DNA from: Maritimibacter sp. | GTDB lineage: Bacteria > Pseudomonadota > Alphaproteobacteria > Rhodobacterales > Rhodobacteraceae | Length of the DNA: 33,332 nt | Direction: 5' to 3' | Assembly: GCA_002701395.1 (NCBI GenBank) | Contig: NZVC01000042.1 | Location: 1 to 33,332, forward strand | In this document: one piece after another, positions 1 through 8,156 of the stretch | How positions within the stretch are numbered: position 1 is the first letter of the stretch | Layout: the number at the start of each line of letters is the position of its first letter | The notes under the pieces: generated by a model | The model's input: the letters and a program-made list of their open reading frames with translations, nothing else | Told to the model about the DNA's origin: nothing | The model's database searches: none | Translations under genes and position numbers: made by a program

Positions 1-16
1 GATTCCGTGGAAAAAC
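1..16. repeat. Left terminal inverted repeat of the IS (partial)
   Basis: GTGGAAAAAC at 7-16 pairs with the opposite end at 1520-1529. The outermost bases of this repeat lie outside the window. Confidence 0.55.
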
Positions 17-46
17 ACCCATTCGCTGCCGCAGAATATCGCGGGC

Positions 47-70
47 AGAAAGGGGCGCGAGCGCCTTTCT
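47..70 (-). terminator. Hairpin just after the transposase stop codon
   Basis: AGAAAG at 47-52 pairs with CTTTCT at 65-70, and GCGC at 55-58 with GCGC at 61-64, separated by a two-base bulge. The hairpin begins 2 nt after the transposase stop codon on the minus strand. No long T run follows, so termination is only a possibility. Confidence 0.35.
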
Positions 71-72
71 TG

Positions 73-1458
73 TCAGGCTTTTCGTGGTTGCTGCGGTGCG
101 GGAAGGATCTTAGCCAGTTTCCGGAGGTTCTGGGCGGTTGCGGCAAGGAGAAATTCGTCATTTGCGCCACATGGCCCCCGTAATCGTAGCCGGTTCAGGC
201 CAAGGATTCGTTTGAGGTGGGCAAAGAGCATCTCGACCTTCTTCCGCAGCTTCATCGAGATGACGTATTGCTCGGTTTTGGCGATATCGCGGGCGACCTG
301 TCGGGCGTCCTCATGTTCCTCGCGGGTGATAGAGCGGAAGTCCATGTTCGGGCAGCAGCGCGCCTTCGAGGGACAGGCCTGACAGGTGTGCTTCAGACAC
401 CGGTATTTGGCGACGCCCTTGCCGGTCGGCCCGCGATTGGGATCGGAGTAGTTCCGACGGAATTGCTTCAGCTCGTGCCCCTCAGGGCAGATGTACTGGT
501 TGTTCTCGGCGTCCCACTCAAAGTCGGCGCGGGTCCAGGTCCCGTCACTGCGCCCGGACTTGTCGAATACGGGAATATGCGGGGCGATCTTCTGATCGAC
601 CAGCCAGCCCAGCATCGGGGCCGTGCCATAGGCGGTGTCGGCAATCAGACGCTCGGGATGGAGGTCGAACCTGGCCTTCACGCGCTTGAGCATGGTCTTC
701 GTCGAGCCCACCTCCGCCTGCCGGATCGATCTGGTGGTCTCCACGTCCACGATGACGCCGTGGTCCGTATCGATCAGATAATTGTCGGAATAACTGAAGA
801 ATGCCGGTCCCTTACGGGCAGCAGTCCATTGGCTCGCCGGGTCGGAATGGGAGGTGAACTTGGGCTGCACCTCGCTGGCTGCACCAAACGCGGCCTCGTC
901 CAAGGTGTTCAGATACTCGCGAACGGCCCGGGGCGCGTCAACGGGATCGATCTGTGCGGGGTCCCATTCCTCCTTCGGCGTCGAGTTCTGCTTGTTGGCA
1001 TCGGCTTCGATCAGGCTGGCGTCAATCGCCATCCTTTGCCCGCTTACCAGGCCCTCTTCGATACAGCGGGCCACCGTCGTCTCGAACAGGTGGCGCAGCA
1101 GTTCGCTGTCGCGGAAGCGGCCATGCCGGTTCTTGGAAAAGGTCGAGTGATCCGGAACCCGATCGCTGAGGTCCAGACGGCAAAACCAGCGATACGCCAG
1201 GTTCAGATGCCCCTCCTCGCAGAGCCGCCGCTCCGATCGGATGCCAAAGCAATAGCCGACCAGCAGCATCCGGATGAGGAGTTCCGGGTCGACGGAGGGG
1301 CGGCCCGTGTGGCTATAGAAATCGGCAAGGTAGGCGCGGATGCCGGAGAGGTCTACGTACCGGTCGATGGAGCGAAGCAGGTGGTTCTGCGGGACATGAC
1401 CCTCGAGCGAGAACTCGTAAAACAGCGATGGCTGCGCCTCCTGACGTGGTCCCATCAT
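73..1458 (-). CDS. IS1182-family DDE transposase
   Basis: Predicted cut-and-paste transposase of 461 aa, a normal length for the IS1182/IS4-like group. The N-terminal domain (about 1-130) has the family's conserved run with RPSVDPELL, RSERRL and PDHSTFSKNR. The catalytic DDE triad is visible as D146 (AIDAS), D274 (LIADTAYG) and E409 (VEMLFAHLKR). Between the second and third acidic residues is a Cys-rich segment (CPEGH, then C-x3-HTC-x2-C and CC) that may bind zinc. The ATG at 1456-1458 is preferred because GGAG sits 8 nt upstream; an in-frame TTG at 1464 is too close to that site. The frame is open throughout, so the element may still be active. Its stop lies about 70 bp from the left repeat. 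Confidence 0.92.
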   Translation of the reverse strand: MMGPRQEAQPSLFYEFSLEGHVPQNHLLRSIDRYVDLSGIRAYLADFYSHTGRPSVDPELLIRMLLVGYCFGIRSERRLCEEGHLNLAYRWFCRLDLSDRVPDHSTFSKNRHGRFRDSELLRHLFETTVARCIEEGLVSGQRMAIDASLIEADANKQNSTPKEEWDPAQIDPVDAPRAVREYLNTLDEAAFGAASEVQPKFTSHSDPASQWTAARKGPAFFSYSDNYLIDTDHGVIVDVETTRSIRQAEVGSTKTMLKRVKARFDLHPERLIADTAYGTAPMLGWLVDQKIAPHIPVFDKSGRSDGTWTRADFEWDAENNQYICPEGHELKQFRRNYSDPNRGPTGKGVAKYRCLKHTCQACPSKARCCPNMDFRSITREEHEDARQVARDIAKTEQYVISMKLRKKVEMLFAHLKRILGLNRLRLRGPCGANDEFLLAATAQNLRKLAKILPAPQQPRKA

Positions 1459-1519
1459 CGCCAATTCTCCTACCCTATGCAGGAATTGAATCAGCCGAGG
1501 GCCCTTCGATCAAGCACGA

Positions 1520-1540
1520 GTTTTTCAACAAAATAGGCCC
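1520..1540. repeat. Right terminal inverted repeat of the IS
   Basis: The reverse complement reads AGGGCCTATTTTGTTGAAAAA then C. The GTTGAAAAAC part matches the left end with one mismatch. It lies between the transposase start region and the mutarotase 3' end, where an IS terminus is expected. Confidence 0.55.
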
Positions 1541-1558
1541 TCCACTCCCCCACACCCC

Positions 1559-1888
1559 TCAATCCACATGAAACACCTCCTCCATCCCGGCCCACCATTC
1601 GCCCTCGGCGCGGGTGTCCAGCGGGGTTTGCATCGGGTCGGTGATTTCCCACCAGCGTTTGGTTTCGGGGTCGGCGGCGATCTTGGCGGTGTCGGCCTCC
1701 CAGTCGGTGCCGTGGTATTCCATGTAGGCGAACAGCAGGTTCTCGGGGCGGCGCAGGAAGATCGTGAAGTTGCGGATGTTGCTGGCGGCGATGCGGTCCA
1801 GCACGCCGGGCCAGACCTCGGCGTGGATGCGGGTGTATTCCTCGATGACCTCGGGCTTGATGCCGATGACCTGTCCGATGCGGATCAT
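1559..1888 (-). CDS. rhaM: L-rhamnose mutarotase family protein
   Basis: Predicted sugar mutarotase (RhaM/YiiL family) that interconverts the anomers of a 6-deoxy sugar such as L-rhamnose or L-fucose. The product is 109 aa, close to the ~104 aa of E. coli RhaM. It keeps the N-terminal MIR...EEY-x3-H pattern, with H22 at the position of the catalytic histidine, the NLLFAYME strand and the KRWWEITDPM motif. The start is the ATG at 1886-1888: AGGAG lies just upstream, inside TAAGGAG, which also holds the stop codon of the upstream dehydratase gene. The two genes are therefore translationally adjacent. The true sugar may differ from rhamnose. The gene is the last before the IS element, so any further downstream gene of this operon has been displaced or lost. 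Confidence 0.88.
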   Translation of the reverse strand: MIRIGQVIGIKPEVIEEYTRIHAEVWPGVLDRIAASNIRNFTIFLRRPENLLFAYMEYHGTDWEADTAKIAADPETKRWWEITDPMQTPLDTRAEGEWWAGMEEVFHVD

Positions 1889-1899
1889 GTGCGGGCTCC

Positions 1900-3006
1900 T
1901 TACAGGTGGGTGGTGAATTCGGCGACGGCGCGGCGGGCGACCTCGTCCTCGTTCCAGTCGATGCCGAGGCCGGGGGTTTCGGGGGCGTGAGCATACCCGT
2001 CCACGATCCGCAGGCGGTCGCCGACGATGTCGTCCAGCTGCGGGATGTATTCGACCCAGACGCCGTTGCGCACGGCGCAAACCAGCGAGGCGTGCAGTTC
2101 CATCAGGAAATGCGGCGCGACGGCAAGCCCGTGGCATTCCGCCATGTGCGCCACCTTAAGCCATGGGGTGATGCCGCCGATCCGGCCCGCGTCGACCTGA
2201 ATGACCGAGGCCGCACCCCGCGCCACGTAGTCGGCGAAGTGGCGGATCGAGTACAGGCTTTCCCCCACCGCCACCGGCATGGGCGCGATGCGGGCAAGCT
2301 CGGCGTGGCCCTCGACGTCGTCGGCGGGCAGCGGTTCCTCGATCCACGCAAGGTCGTGTTCGGCCAGCGCCAGCGCGCGGCGGCGGGCGGCGTCGCGGCG
2401 GAAGGCCTGGTTCGCGTCGGTCATGATCTCGTAGTCCGGGCCCACGGCATCGCGAACCGCGCCCAGCCGGTGGGAATCCTCGGCCGCCGAGGGCTTGCCG
2501 ATCTTCACCTTGCTGCCTTTGAAGCCCTTCTGCTTGGCGTCCAGCGCGTCCTCGACCAGCGCCTGCACAGGCAAGTGCAGCCAGCCCCCCTCGGTCGTGT
2601 AGCAAGGCGCCATGGGCTTCGCGCCGCCCGCCAGCCGCCACAGCGGCAGCCCGGCGCGGCGACAGCGCAGGTCCCACAACGCGGTGTCCACCGCCGCCAG
2701 CGCGATCGAGGTGATCGCTCCAACGGTCGTCGCATGGGTGAAAAATTCGAGGTCGGTCCAGATCGCTTCGACTTCCTCGGCCTCGCGGCCCAGCAGCCGG
2801 GGGGCAAGGTGGTCGGACAGCAGCCGCATCACGGACGAACCGCCGGTGCCGATGGTGTAGGAATAGCCCTGCCCGACCGCGCCGTCGCTGTCGGTGATCG
2901 TCACCAGCGGCGTCTCTTGGCTGACGAAGGACTGGATCGCGTCGGTCCGCTGCACCTTCGGCGCAAGGTCCACCATGCGCAGGGTGATTTTCTCGATAGT
3001 TGCCAT
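1900..3006 (-). CDS. Enolase-superfamily sugar-acid dehydratase (mandelate racemase/muconate lactonizing enzyme type)
   Basis: Predicted Mg-dependent enzyme abstracting a proton alpha to a carboxylate, most likely an acid-sugar dehydratase. The 368 aa include an N-terminal capping domain (about 1-125) and a beta/alpha barrel (about 135-340). Visible active-site residues are the K166-x-K168 pair, metal ligands D197 (TDAN), E223 (WIEEP) and E249 (GES), and the D272/H299 dyad (VDAGR, APHF) with E303 nearby. The KxK plus His-Asp set places it in the mandelate racemase subgroup rather than the muconate-cycloisomerase subgroup. The mutarotase directly downstream argues for a 6-deoxy- or related sugar acid (fuconate, rhamnonate, lyxonate or similar), but the exact substrate is not readable. 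The start is the ATG at 3004-3006; GAGGAGG lies about 12 nt upstream and a shorter GAGG very close. Confidence 0.85.
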   Translation of the reverse strand: MATIEKITLRMVDLAPKVQRTDAIQSFVSQETPLVTITDSDGAVGQGYSYTIGTGGSSVMRLLSDHLAPRLLGREAEEVEAIWTDLEFFTHATTVGAITSIALAAVDTALWDLRCRRAGLPLWRLAGGAKPMAPCYTTEGGWLHLPVQALVEDALDAKQKGFKGSKVKIGKPSAAEDSHRLGAVRDAVGPDYEIMTDANQAFRRDAARRRALALAEHDLAWIEEPLPADDVEGHAELARIAPMPVAVGESLYSIRHFADYVARGAASVIQVDAGRIGGITPWLKVAHMAECHGLAVAPHFLMELHASLVCAVRNGVWVEYIPQLDDIVGDRLRIVDGYAHAPETPGLGIDWNEDEVARRAVAEFTTHL

Positions 3007-3030
3007 TGCCTCGGCCGCCTCCTCACGGCC

Positions 3031-3053
3031 GGGCGCGGACGGCCGCCGCGCCC
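3031..3053 (-). terminator. GC-rich stem-loop between the membrane-protein and dehydratase genes
   Basis: GGGCGCGG (3031-3038) and CCGCGCCC (3046-3053) are perfect inverted repeats with a 7-nt loop. The structure lies in the 129-nt gap after the operon ending at 3136 and just ahead of the dehydratase ribosome-binding region. It lacks a T run, so it may be a Rho-dependent or attenuating structure. Confidence 0.4.
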
Positions 3054-3135
3054 CTCCTCCGGGAACGACGCTAGAGAACCGGCGGCGCGGACGCCACCGG
3101 GTTTTCGGGCAAAGGACCGTTCGGTGCCTTGCAGC

Positions 3136-4800
3136 TTAGCCGGCGCCGGGCACGCGGCGGTACACGCGCCAGATCGCGTTTTCTGCGACCACCTCAAAGC
3201 CATCCTCGACATAGGCACCATAGGCGACCCACATCAGCCGCGTCGCGTCCGAGAAGCCCAGCTTCGGCACCATGACCACCTCTGCCCCGGACAAAAATGG
3301 GTCGGCAGGTGGCATCGTTCCTTCCGAGATGTTTCGTCCCGGATGGAACCAGATGTGGATGTCCTTCATCGGCGGAGCGCCGACGAACATCGGAAACGGG
3401 TTCAGGAAATCGAAGGCGATGATCCGCAGGTCGGTGAGCTCGTTTTCTTGCAGCAACGTCACGCCGCTGTCGATCATCTCGAGCATTTCGCCTTGGGAAT
3501 ACGTGTGGGTATAGCGGTCAGAGCCGATCAGCCGCCCTGTCACGAACGCCTCTTCCGGCGTCGACGCAGCAGCGACGGCAGACAGTGCGTTATTGCGGGT
3601 GTCCCCGACATAGTACGTCTCGAACCCCGGATAGCCGATCGCAACGGAACCGTCATCGGCGTTACGGGCAAAGGTCAGCGTGGACATCGCCGCCTGCGCC
3701 ATGTGCGGCACCGCGAAGATCGCGAAGAGCAAAGCCGGCAGTTCCGGGCGCGGCGGACCCGTGTGGATGCGGGCGCCAAAAAGAAACAGGACAGCCAGCA
3801 AAAGCGGGCCGTTTGGATGGTGGTTCTGACCGAGGATGATGATCGCCGCGACAGGCACAAACAGGAACACGGCTATGTCGTACAGCGTCGGACGCGCGAC
3901 GGTCAGCAAGTAAACCGCCAGCACCGCGACCAGAAAGAACTCTGCTGCGTTGTCGATAATCAGCCCGACGAAGCCGCCACGCACCACGCCCGAGGCCGCC
4001 CCCGCCTCGCGGATGTCGTTGACGTACGCGCCAAGGCCTAGCCCCGCGAGGCCTGAAATTCCCACCAGCGCCAGCGTGATCACCCCGGCGGCGAACGACG
4101 TCCACCGAAGGCGCGGCGCGATCAGGAAGGCCATCGCAAGGAAGGCGCCCCCGAAGGCGAAATACGTGACCTTCAGCCAGAACAGGAAAAACAGCAGTAC
4201 CGCCACGAAAGCGACGTCCAGCGCCGTTCTCCAGCGCGATCTGTTGGTGTCGCGCGGCACGATCCCCAATAGCACAACCGTGGACAGGATCGGCCAGCCC
4301 CAACGGTTGTAGTGCATCGACTGGTTCGACCACAGGCCGGGCCAGCCCGGCTCCATCGGCACGACGATCAGGGTGAAGACCCAGACCGAAAACAGCGCCG
4401 CAAGGATCGCGCCGACCCGCGCCTGCGCCATGATCATCGCCATCGGAGTGACGATGACCGCCAGCAGGACCGACGCGAATTCCATCGCGCCGCCGAACTG
4501 CCCCAGCGCCTGCCAACCAAGATAGGGCAGCCAGTAGGACATGAAGCCAAGCGGCGAGCGGAAATCGATACTGGGCCATTGGCCCGCGTCGATCCGGTAC
4601 GCGCCTTCCAGAGCGATCAGCACGTCGCCGAGATACGCGCCGGAATAGGTTGCCCCGGGATAGAGGAACACGGCAGAGAGGATCACGGCCACGACCGCCA
4701 GAATGACCCACGCCAAAGCATAGTTTCGGTCAAGCCGGCCTAATGCCCAAGGCTTGGACCCGTTCGGCTGGTTCGCCGAAAGGCCGTCGCGCGGGATCAA
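3136..4800 (-). CDS. Polytopic membrane protein with C-terminal soluble domain, possible GT-C-type transferase
   Basis: I do not recognise a named family. The 554-aa product begins with a short polar N-terminus, then about ten or more hydrophobic segments between residues 27 and 390 (for example AWVILAVVAVILSAVF and FVPVAAIIILG). A soluble C-terminal domain of roughly 160 residues follows, predicted to face the periplasm. A long first loop with GDVLIALEGAYRIDAGQWP, between the first two membrane segments, recalls the extracytoplasmic loop of GT-C glycosyltransferases and ArnT-like enzymes. The start is TTG at 4798-4800: it overlaps the upstream stop codon as TTGA and has GAGGAGG four bases before it. 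It is last in a four-gene operon with a GT2 enzyme and a flippase-like protein, so a role in transferring or exporting a lipid-linked sugar is likely but inferred. Confidence 0.75.
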   Translation of the reverse strand: MIPRDGLSANQPNGSKPWALGRLDRNYALAWVILAVVAVILSAVFLYPGATYSGAYLGDVLIALEGAYRIDAGQWPSIDFRSPLGFMSYWLPYLGWQALGQFGGAMEFASVLLAVIVTPMAMIMAQARVGAILAALFSVWVFTLIVVPMEPGWPGLWSNQSMHYNRWGWPILSTVVLLGIVPRDTNRSRWRTALDVAFVAVLLFFLFWLKVTYFAFGGAFLAMAFLIAPRLRWTSFAAGVITLALVGISGLAGLGLGAYVNDIREAGAASGVVRGGFVGLIIDNAAEFFLVAVLAVYLLTVARPTLYDIAVFLFVPVAAIIILGQNHHPNGPLLLAVLFLFGARIHTGPPRPELPALLFAIFAVPHMAQAAMSTLTFARNADDGSVAIGYPGFETYYVGDTRNNALSAVAAASTPEEAFVTGRLIGSDRYTHTYSQGEMLEMIDSGVTLLQENELTDLRIIAFDFLNPFPMFVGAPPMKDIHIWFHPGRNISEGTMPPADPFLSGAEVVMVPKLGFSDATRLMWVAYGAYVEDGFEVVAENAIWRVYRRVPGAG

Positions 4801-6128
4801 ACCGCCTCCTCAAGCCGGCCCGCAAGCTCGGAGCCAAGGCGCCGGCCTTCGCGGATGGCATAGTTGGTGCCCCGGTCCTCTGGATAGATCTGCGCCATAG
4901 AGCAGACCCAGAACCCGTCACGGGGCCCTGCCTCGGCGGGAATTTTGCTGCCGTAAGCTTTGCCCACGACCGGCTGCGACCAGCGTTCGCGCCAAAGATG
5001 ATGCTTGTGAATCCAGTCCTCTGAGAACTCGGGGAACATCTCTTTCAAATAGGGCAAAGAGAAGTCCAGCGCTTCGTCCGCGTCCATCGAGTACATCGCA
5101 TCCGTGTGCGGAAGGTACTTGGACAGGTACACGATGTGGCTGCCGCCGTATGTCTCTGCCCGCTCGAAATTGGTGTGCTCAATCACCGCGACGAAAGGGA
5201 AACTGGGGTCGTTGACGTTCAGCCAGTACGTTTCGGACAAGGACCGCTTCAGTTCGAGAACGAGACAGACGTTCGACAAATAGTCGATGCCGTTAAGGCG
5301 TTCGACGTAACCCGGTTCGGCCCAGCCCTTTACCATTTCGCCGATCAGGGGCAGCGCCGGGGTGGCGACAACCTGATCATAGGTCTCGGTTCCGTCGGGT
5401 GTCGTGACCTGCCAGCGACCGTCCTCCTCGGGCCGCACCTCGGTCACGGGCGCATTCAGCAGGACCCTGCCACCCTTCTCGTCCACGATGTCGGCCAGTC
5501 GCTCGGCAAGACGCACGAAGCCGCCAGTCAGGTACGCCAACCGTTCCTCGCCAGCCTGCCCGCGACTGGAGCCGCGCAGCTTAAGTTTGTTCCACATCCA
5601 CACCGCGGATACCTTATCGGCATAGGGACCGAACTTGCCCTCGAGCAGCGGTTTGAAGACGACGTCGAAAACGCGCTGGCCCGCCATACTACGAAGCCAG
5701 TCGTACGCGGTTATGTTCTCAAGCTGCTTCCAGCTTTCGATCTTGCGCACCTTCAGCGTCAGCAGGCCCAAACGAATCCGGTCGGGAAACGACAACGCGG
5801 TGAACTTCAGCAGGTCCATCGGCGTCGACAGCTTGAAGAACTTGTTGCCGTAGTACATCCCGGTGTTGGTCGGGTTGATCACAACAGAGTCAGTCATGCC
5901 GATCTCTTCGATCAAATCCATCACCGCCAGATCATTGGTGAACCAGTGGTGATAGAAACGGTCCAGCCGCTCGCCGCCCACGTCGAAAGCCGATGCAAGA
6001 CCGCCGACTTCGTCCGCCGCCTCATAGACGGTGACGGTGTGCCCCGCTTGCGCAAGCTCGTACGCGGCCGACAGCCCAGTGAAGCCGCCGCCGACAACCG
6101 CGACGGATTTCGTGTTACCCGATGTCAT
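4797..6128 (-). CDS. NAD(P)/FAD-dependent oxidoreductase, UDP-galactopyranose mutase/protoporphyrinogen-oxidase-like
   Basis: Flavoprotein of 443 aa with a typical N-terminal dinucleotide-binding fold: G13-G14-G15-F-T-G18 followed by an acidic residue in VYEAADEVGG, and a DRFYHHWF segment after it. The C-terminal FAD-contact region has AEAGPRDGFWVCSM and ends in NYAIREGRRLG. This arrangement fits the amine-oxidase/PPO superfamily, which includes UDP-galactopyranose mutase and carotenoid desaturases. It shares an operon with GT2 and flippase-like genes, so action on a nucleotide-linked or polyprenyl-linked sugar is more likely than heme synthesis; this is inference. The start ATG (6126-6128) lies 17 nt after the flippase gene, and its stop overlaps the next gene's TTG start. 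Reaction and electron acceptor are unknown. Confidence 0.8.
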   Translation of the reverse strand: MTSGNTKSVAVVGGGFTGLSAAYELAQAGHTVTVYEAADEVGGLASAFDVGGERLDRFYHHWFTNDLAVMDLIEEIGMTDSVVINPTNTGMYYGNKFFKLSTPMDLLKFTALSFPDRIRLGLLTLKVRKIESWKQLENITAYDWLRSMAGQRVFDVVFKPLLEGKFGPYADKVSAVWMWNKLKLRGSSRGQAGEERLAYLTGGFVRLAERLADIVDEKGGRVLLNAPVTEVRPEEDGRWQVTTPDGTETYDQVVATPALPLIGEMVKGWAEPGYVERLNGIDYLSNVCLVLELKRSLSETYWLNVNDPSFPFVAVIEHTNFERAETYGGSHIVYLSKYLPHTDAMYSMDADEALDFSLPYLKEMFPEFSEDWIHKHHLWRERWSQPVVGKAYGSKIPAEAGPRDGFWVCSMAQIYPEDRGTNYAIREGRRLGSELAGRLEEAV

Positions 6129-6145
6129 TTACTCTACCCAATTCC

Positions 6146-7135
6146 TCAAGAAACGTCCTGCGCCGCCCGCCGTGCTCCGGGTGCGGCGATGACCAACCAC
6201 AACCCGCCGACCAGCGTCGCGGGCAGCCACAGAGCGGCGTGAACAAGCAGCGCATAAGCCGTGGCGGCCGAGACCGCGTTGCCAATGGACGTCATCGCCT
6301 GGATGACGAAATAGTCGAAGGTGCCTGCATAGCCCGGCGTGCTGGGAATAAGCGTCGCAAGGGTGCCCACCGGCAGCGCCAGCCAGCCCCCCATCGCATC
6401 CGCGATGGCGGGAAGCGACTGCGCGACCGAGTAAAACACCAGTCCCTCGAACAGCCACGCCACCACCGACCAAGCCAGAAGTCGCGGCATCACCGCGCCC
6501 TTCGACAACCAGATTGCAGTGTCGAGGACGCTTGTCGCGTGGCCCTCGACCCAGTTGCCCACCTTGGGCGACAGCCGCCCCAACAACCGCACGCCCCAAG
6601 TCACCAGCGGCCGGAACACCTGCGGGAATAGCAGCACCAGCAATATGCCGAACGCGATCGCGATCAGTGCCCCCGCCCCCAAACCCAACAACGCCATCGT
6701 GTCCGGCTTGAAATACAAAAGCGCGCCGCCCATCAGCATCAGAAGCACCAGAAGGTCCAGCAGGCGCTCGACAACCAGTGTGGCAAGAACCTCGGCCCCG
6801 CCGACACCGATCCGGCGGCGGAACGCGAAGACCCGCAGGATGTCACCCGCACGAAACGGCAGCACGTTGTTTGCGGCGATTGACGCCATGAACGGCCCCG
6901 CACAGGTGGCCCAGCTTACCGTCGGGTTGTCCCGCTGCAGCATCGCGCGCCAACGCGCGATCCGGCAGGCATACCCGGCAAAAAAGACCGCGACCGCAGC
7001 GATCAGCCAACCAATGCGCGCCTCGCTAAGATCGGCAAGGAAGGTCTGAAAATCCAGCTGACGCACGATCAGCCAGCAGAAAAAGGCGGCGACGGCGAAA
7101 CCGACCGCCAGATGACGGGCTTTTCCGGCAGCCAT
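6146..7135 (-). CDS. Flippase-like integral membrane protein, LPG-synthase transmembrane (UPF0104) family
   Basis: The 329-aa protein has about eight hydrophobic segments and the family's signature motifs: ANNVLPFRAGDILR (about residues 88-101) and PSTPGYAGTFDYF (about 268-280). The family comprises the membrane domain of lysylphosphatidylglycerol synthase MprF, which moves aminoacyl lipids across the membrane, and stand-alone relatives often found beside glycosyltransferases. There is no aminoacyl-transferase domain here, so it would only flip or bind a lipid-linked substrate. It starts one base after the glycosyltransferase stop codon (TGACATG, 7133-7139), showing tight coupling. It probably handles the product of the GT2 enzyme; direction and substrate are unproven. 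Confidence 0.87.
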   Translation of the reverse strand: MAAGKARHLAVGFAVAAFFCWLIVRQLDFQTFLADLSEARIGWLIAAVAVFFAGYACRIARWRAMLQRDNPTVSWATCAGPFMASIAANNVLPFRAGDILRVFAFRRRIGVGGAEVLATLVVERLLDLLVLLMLMGGALLYFKPDTMALLGLGAGALIAIAFGILLVLLFPQVFRPLVTWGVRLLGRLSPKVGNWVEGHATSVLDTAIWLSKGAVMPRLLAWSVVAWLFEGLVFYSVAQSLPAIADAMGGWLALPVGTLATLIPSTPGYAGTFDYFVIQAMTSIGNAVSAATAYALLVHAALWLPATLVGGLWLVIAAPGARRAAQDVS

Positions 7136-7136
7136 G

Positions 7137-8156
7137 TCAGTCTCCTACCGCCGTGGCGCGTTCCAGCGCCGCTACCGGCCGGGGTGCCGTTACGTGGGGC
7201 TCGAAGCCGATCCGCTTTTGAACGATGTACAGCGGGCGACGCTTTACCTCGCGATAGATCTTGCCGGTGTACTCGCCGAGGATTCCAAGACAGACCAACT
7301 GTACCCCACCGATCAATAGCACTGCGATCATCAGCGCCGTCCAGCCTTCGACGAAGTTGTCGGTGAAAATCCGCATGAACAGGGCATAGAAGATACCCAG
7401 TACCGCAAAGAAGGCGAACATCACCCCAAGCGTGATCGCCAGCCGCAGCGGCACGGTCGAGAACGAGATGATGCCGTCCGCCGCGAACATGATCATCTTG
7501 CGCAGCGGGTACTTCGACACACCTGCATGTCGCTTGGCGCGACGGTATTCGATGGCGGTTTGCTCGAACCCGACCCAAGACACCATCCCACGCACGAACC
7601 GGTCACGCTCGGGCATGCTTTTCAGCGTGTCGACCACGGGACGGCTCATCAGACGGAAATCGCCTGTGTCCAGTGGGATCGGCACCTCGGACAGTCCGTT
7701 CAGGACACGGTAAAAAGCGCGGGCAGTGGACAGCTTGAAGGCGGATTCCCCCTCCCGCTCGCTGCGCGTGCCGTAGACGACGTCGAACCCCTCGCGCCAC
7801 TTCGCGATCATCTCGGGAATAACCTCGGGAGGGTCCTGTAGATCGGCGTCGATCAGAACGACGGCATCGCCGACAGCCGCGTCGATGCCGGCGGTTACCG
7901 CAATCTGGTGCCCGAAGTTGCGCGCGAAGCTGAGGACGCGAACAGCATCGTGCGTCTCTGCCAGTCCTTCAAGGATTTGCAGCGTGCGGTCTTGGCTTCC
8001 GTCGTTGACACAGATGATTTCTGTACGGCAATTCTCGAACCCCGACGACACGGACAGAAGCCGATCTATCGTGACGGAAATCACTTCTTCTTCGTTGTAG
8101 CAGGGCACAACGATCGAAATTAAGCTTTGCGTCCCTCCGGAAGCGTTCGTAATCAT
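7137..8156 (-). CDS. GT2 polyprenyl-phosphate glycosyltransferase, GtrB/DPM1-like
   Basis: Predicted to move a sugar from a nucleotide donor onto a polyprenyl phosphate at the inner face of the cytoplasmic membrane. In the 339-aa product the GT-A domain occupies about residues 10-230: VVPCYNEEE, the nucleotide-binding VNDGSQD (D52), the metal-binding DAD (103-105) inside LIDADLQDPPE, and the acceptor-side HAGVSKYPLRKM. Two C-terminal membrane helices follow (about 235-260 and 270-300), then GEYTGKIYREVKRRP, typical of GtrB/YfdH-like enzymes. The ATG at 8154-8156 is taken as the start; an in-frame TTG directly before it (8159) is an alternative, and no strong Shine-Dalgarno is visible. It is first in a four-gene operon preceded by a gene-free stretch. 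Confidence 0.9.
   Translation of the reverse strand: MITNASGGTQSLISIVVPCYNEEEVISVTIDRLLSVSSGFENCRTEIICVNDGSQDRTLQILEGLAETHDAVRVLSFARNFGHQIAVTAGIDAAVGDAVVLIDADLQDPPEVIPEMIAKWREGFDVVYGTRSEREGESAFKLSTARAFYRVLNGLSEVPIPLDTGDFRLMSRPVVDTLKSMPERDRFVRGMVSWVGFEQTAIEYRRAKRHAGVSKYPLRKMIMFAADGIISFSTVPLRLAITLGVMFAFFAVLGIFYALFMRIFTDNFVEGWTALMIAVLLIGGVQLVCLGILGEYTGKIYREVKRRPLYIVQKRIGFEPHVTAPRPVAALERATAVGD

Larger units (their letters stand above)
1..1540 (-). mobile_element. IS1182-type insertion sequence, left end cut by the window
   Basis: One transposase gene (73-1458, minus) is bounded by imperfect inverted repeats. GTGGAAAAAC at 7-16 matches the reverse complement of 1520-1529 (GTTGAAAAAC) at 9 of 10 positions, and the match continues outward more weakly (12 of 16 over 1-16 against 1520-1535). 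The right end reads inward AGGGCCTATTTTGTTG from about 1540. The equivalent outer bases on the left lie before position 1, so the target-site duplication cannot be checked. The element ends about 19 bp from the stop codon of the mutarotase gene at 1559. Family assignment comes from the transposase; the exact right boundary is approximate. Confidence 0.75.

Noticed and set aside
1906..4041. Very long plus-strand open frame (711 codons) across the dehydratase gene
   Set aside because: It is the antisense shadow of the minus-strand dehydratase and membrane-protein genes. The translation is rich in Arg, His and Gly with no domain pattern, typical of GC-rich antisense frames.
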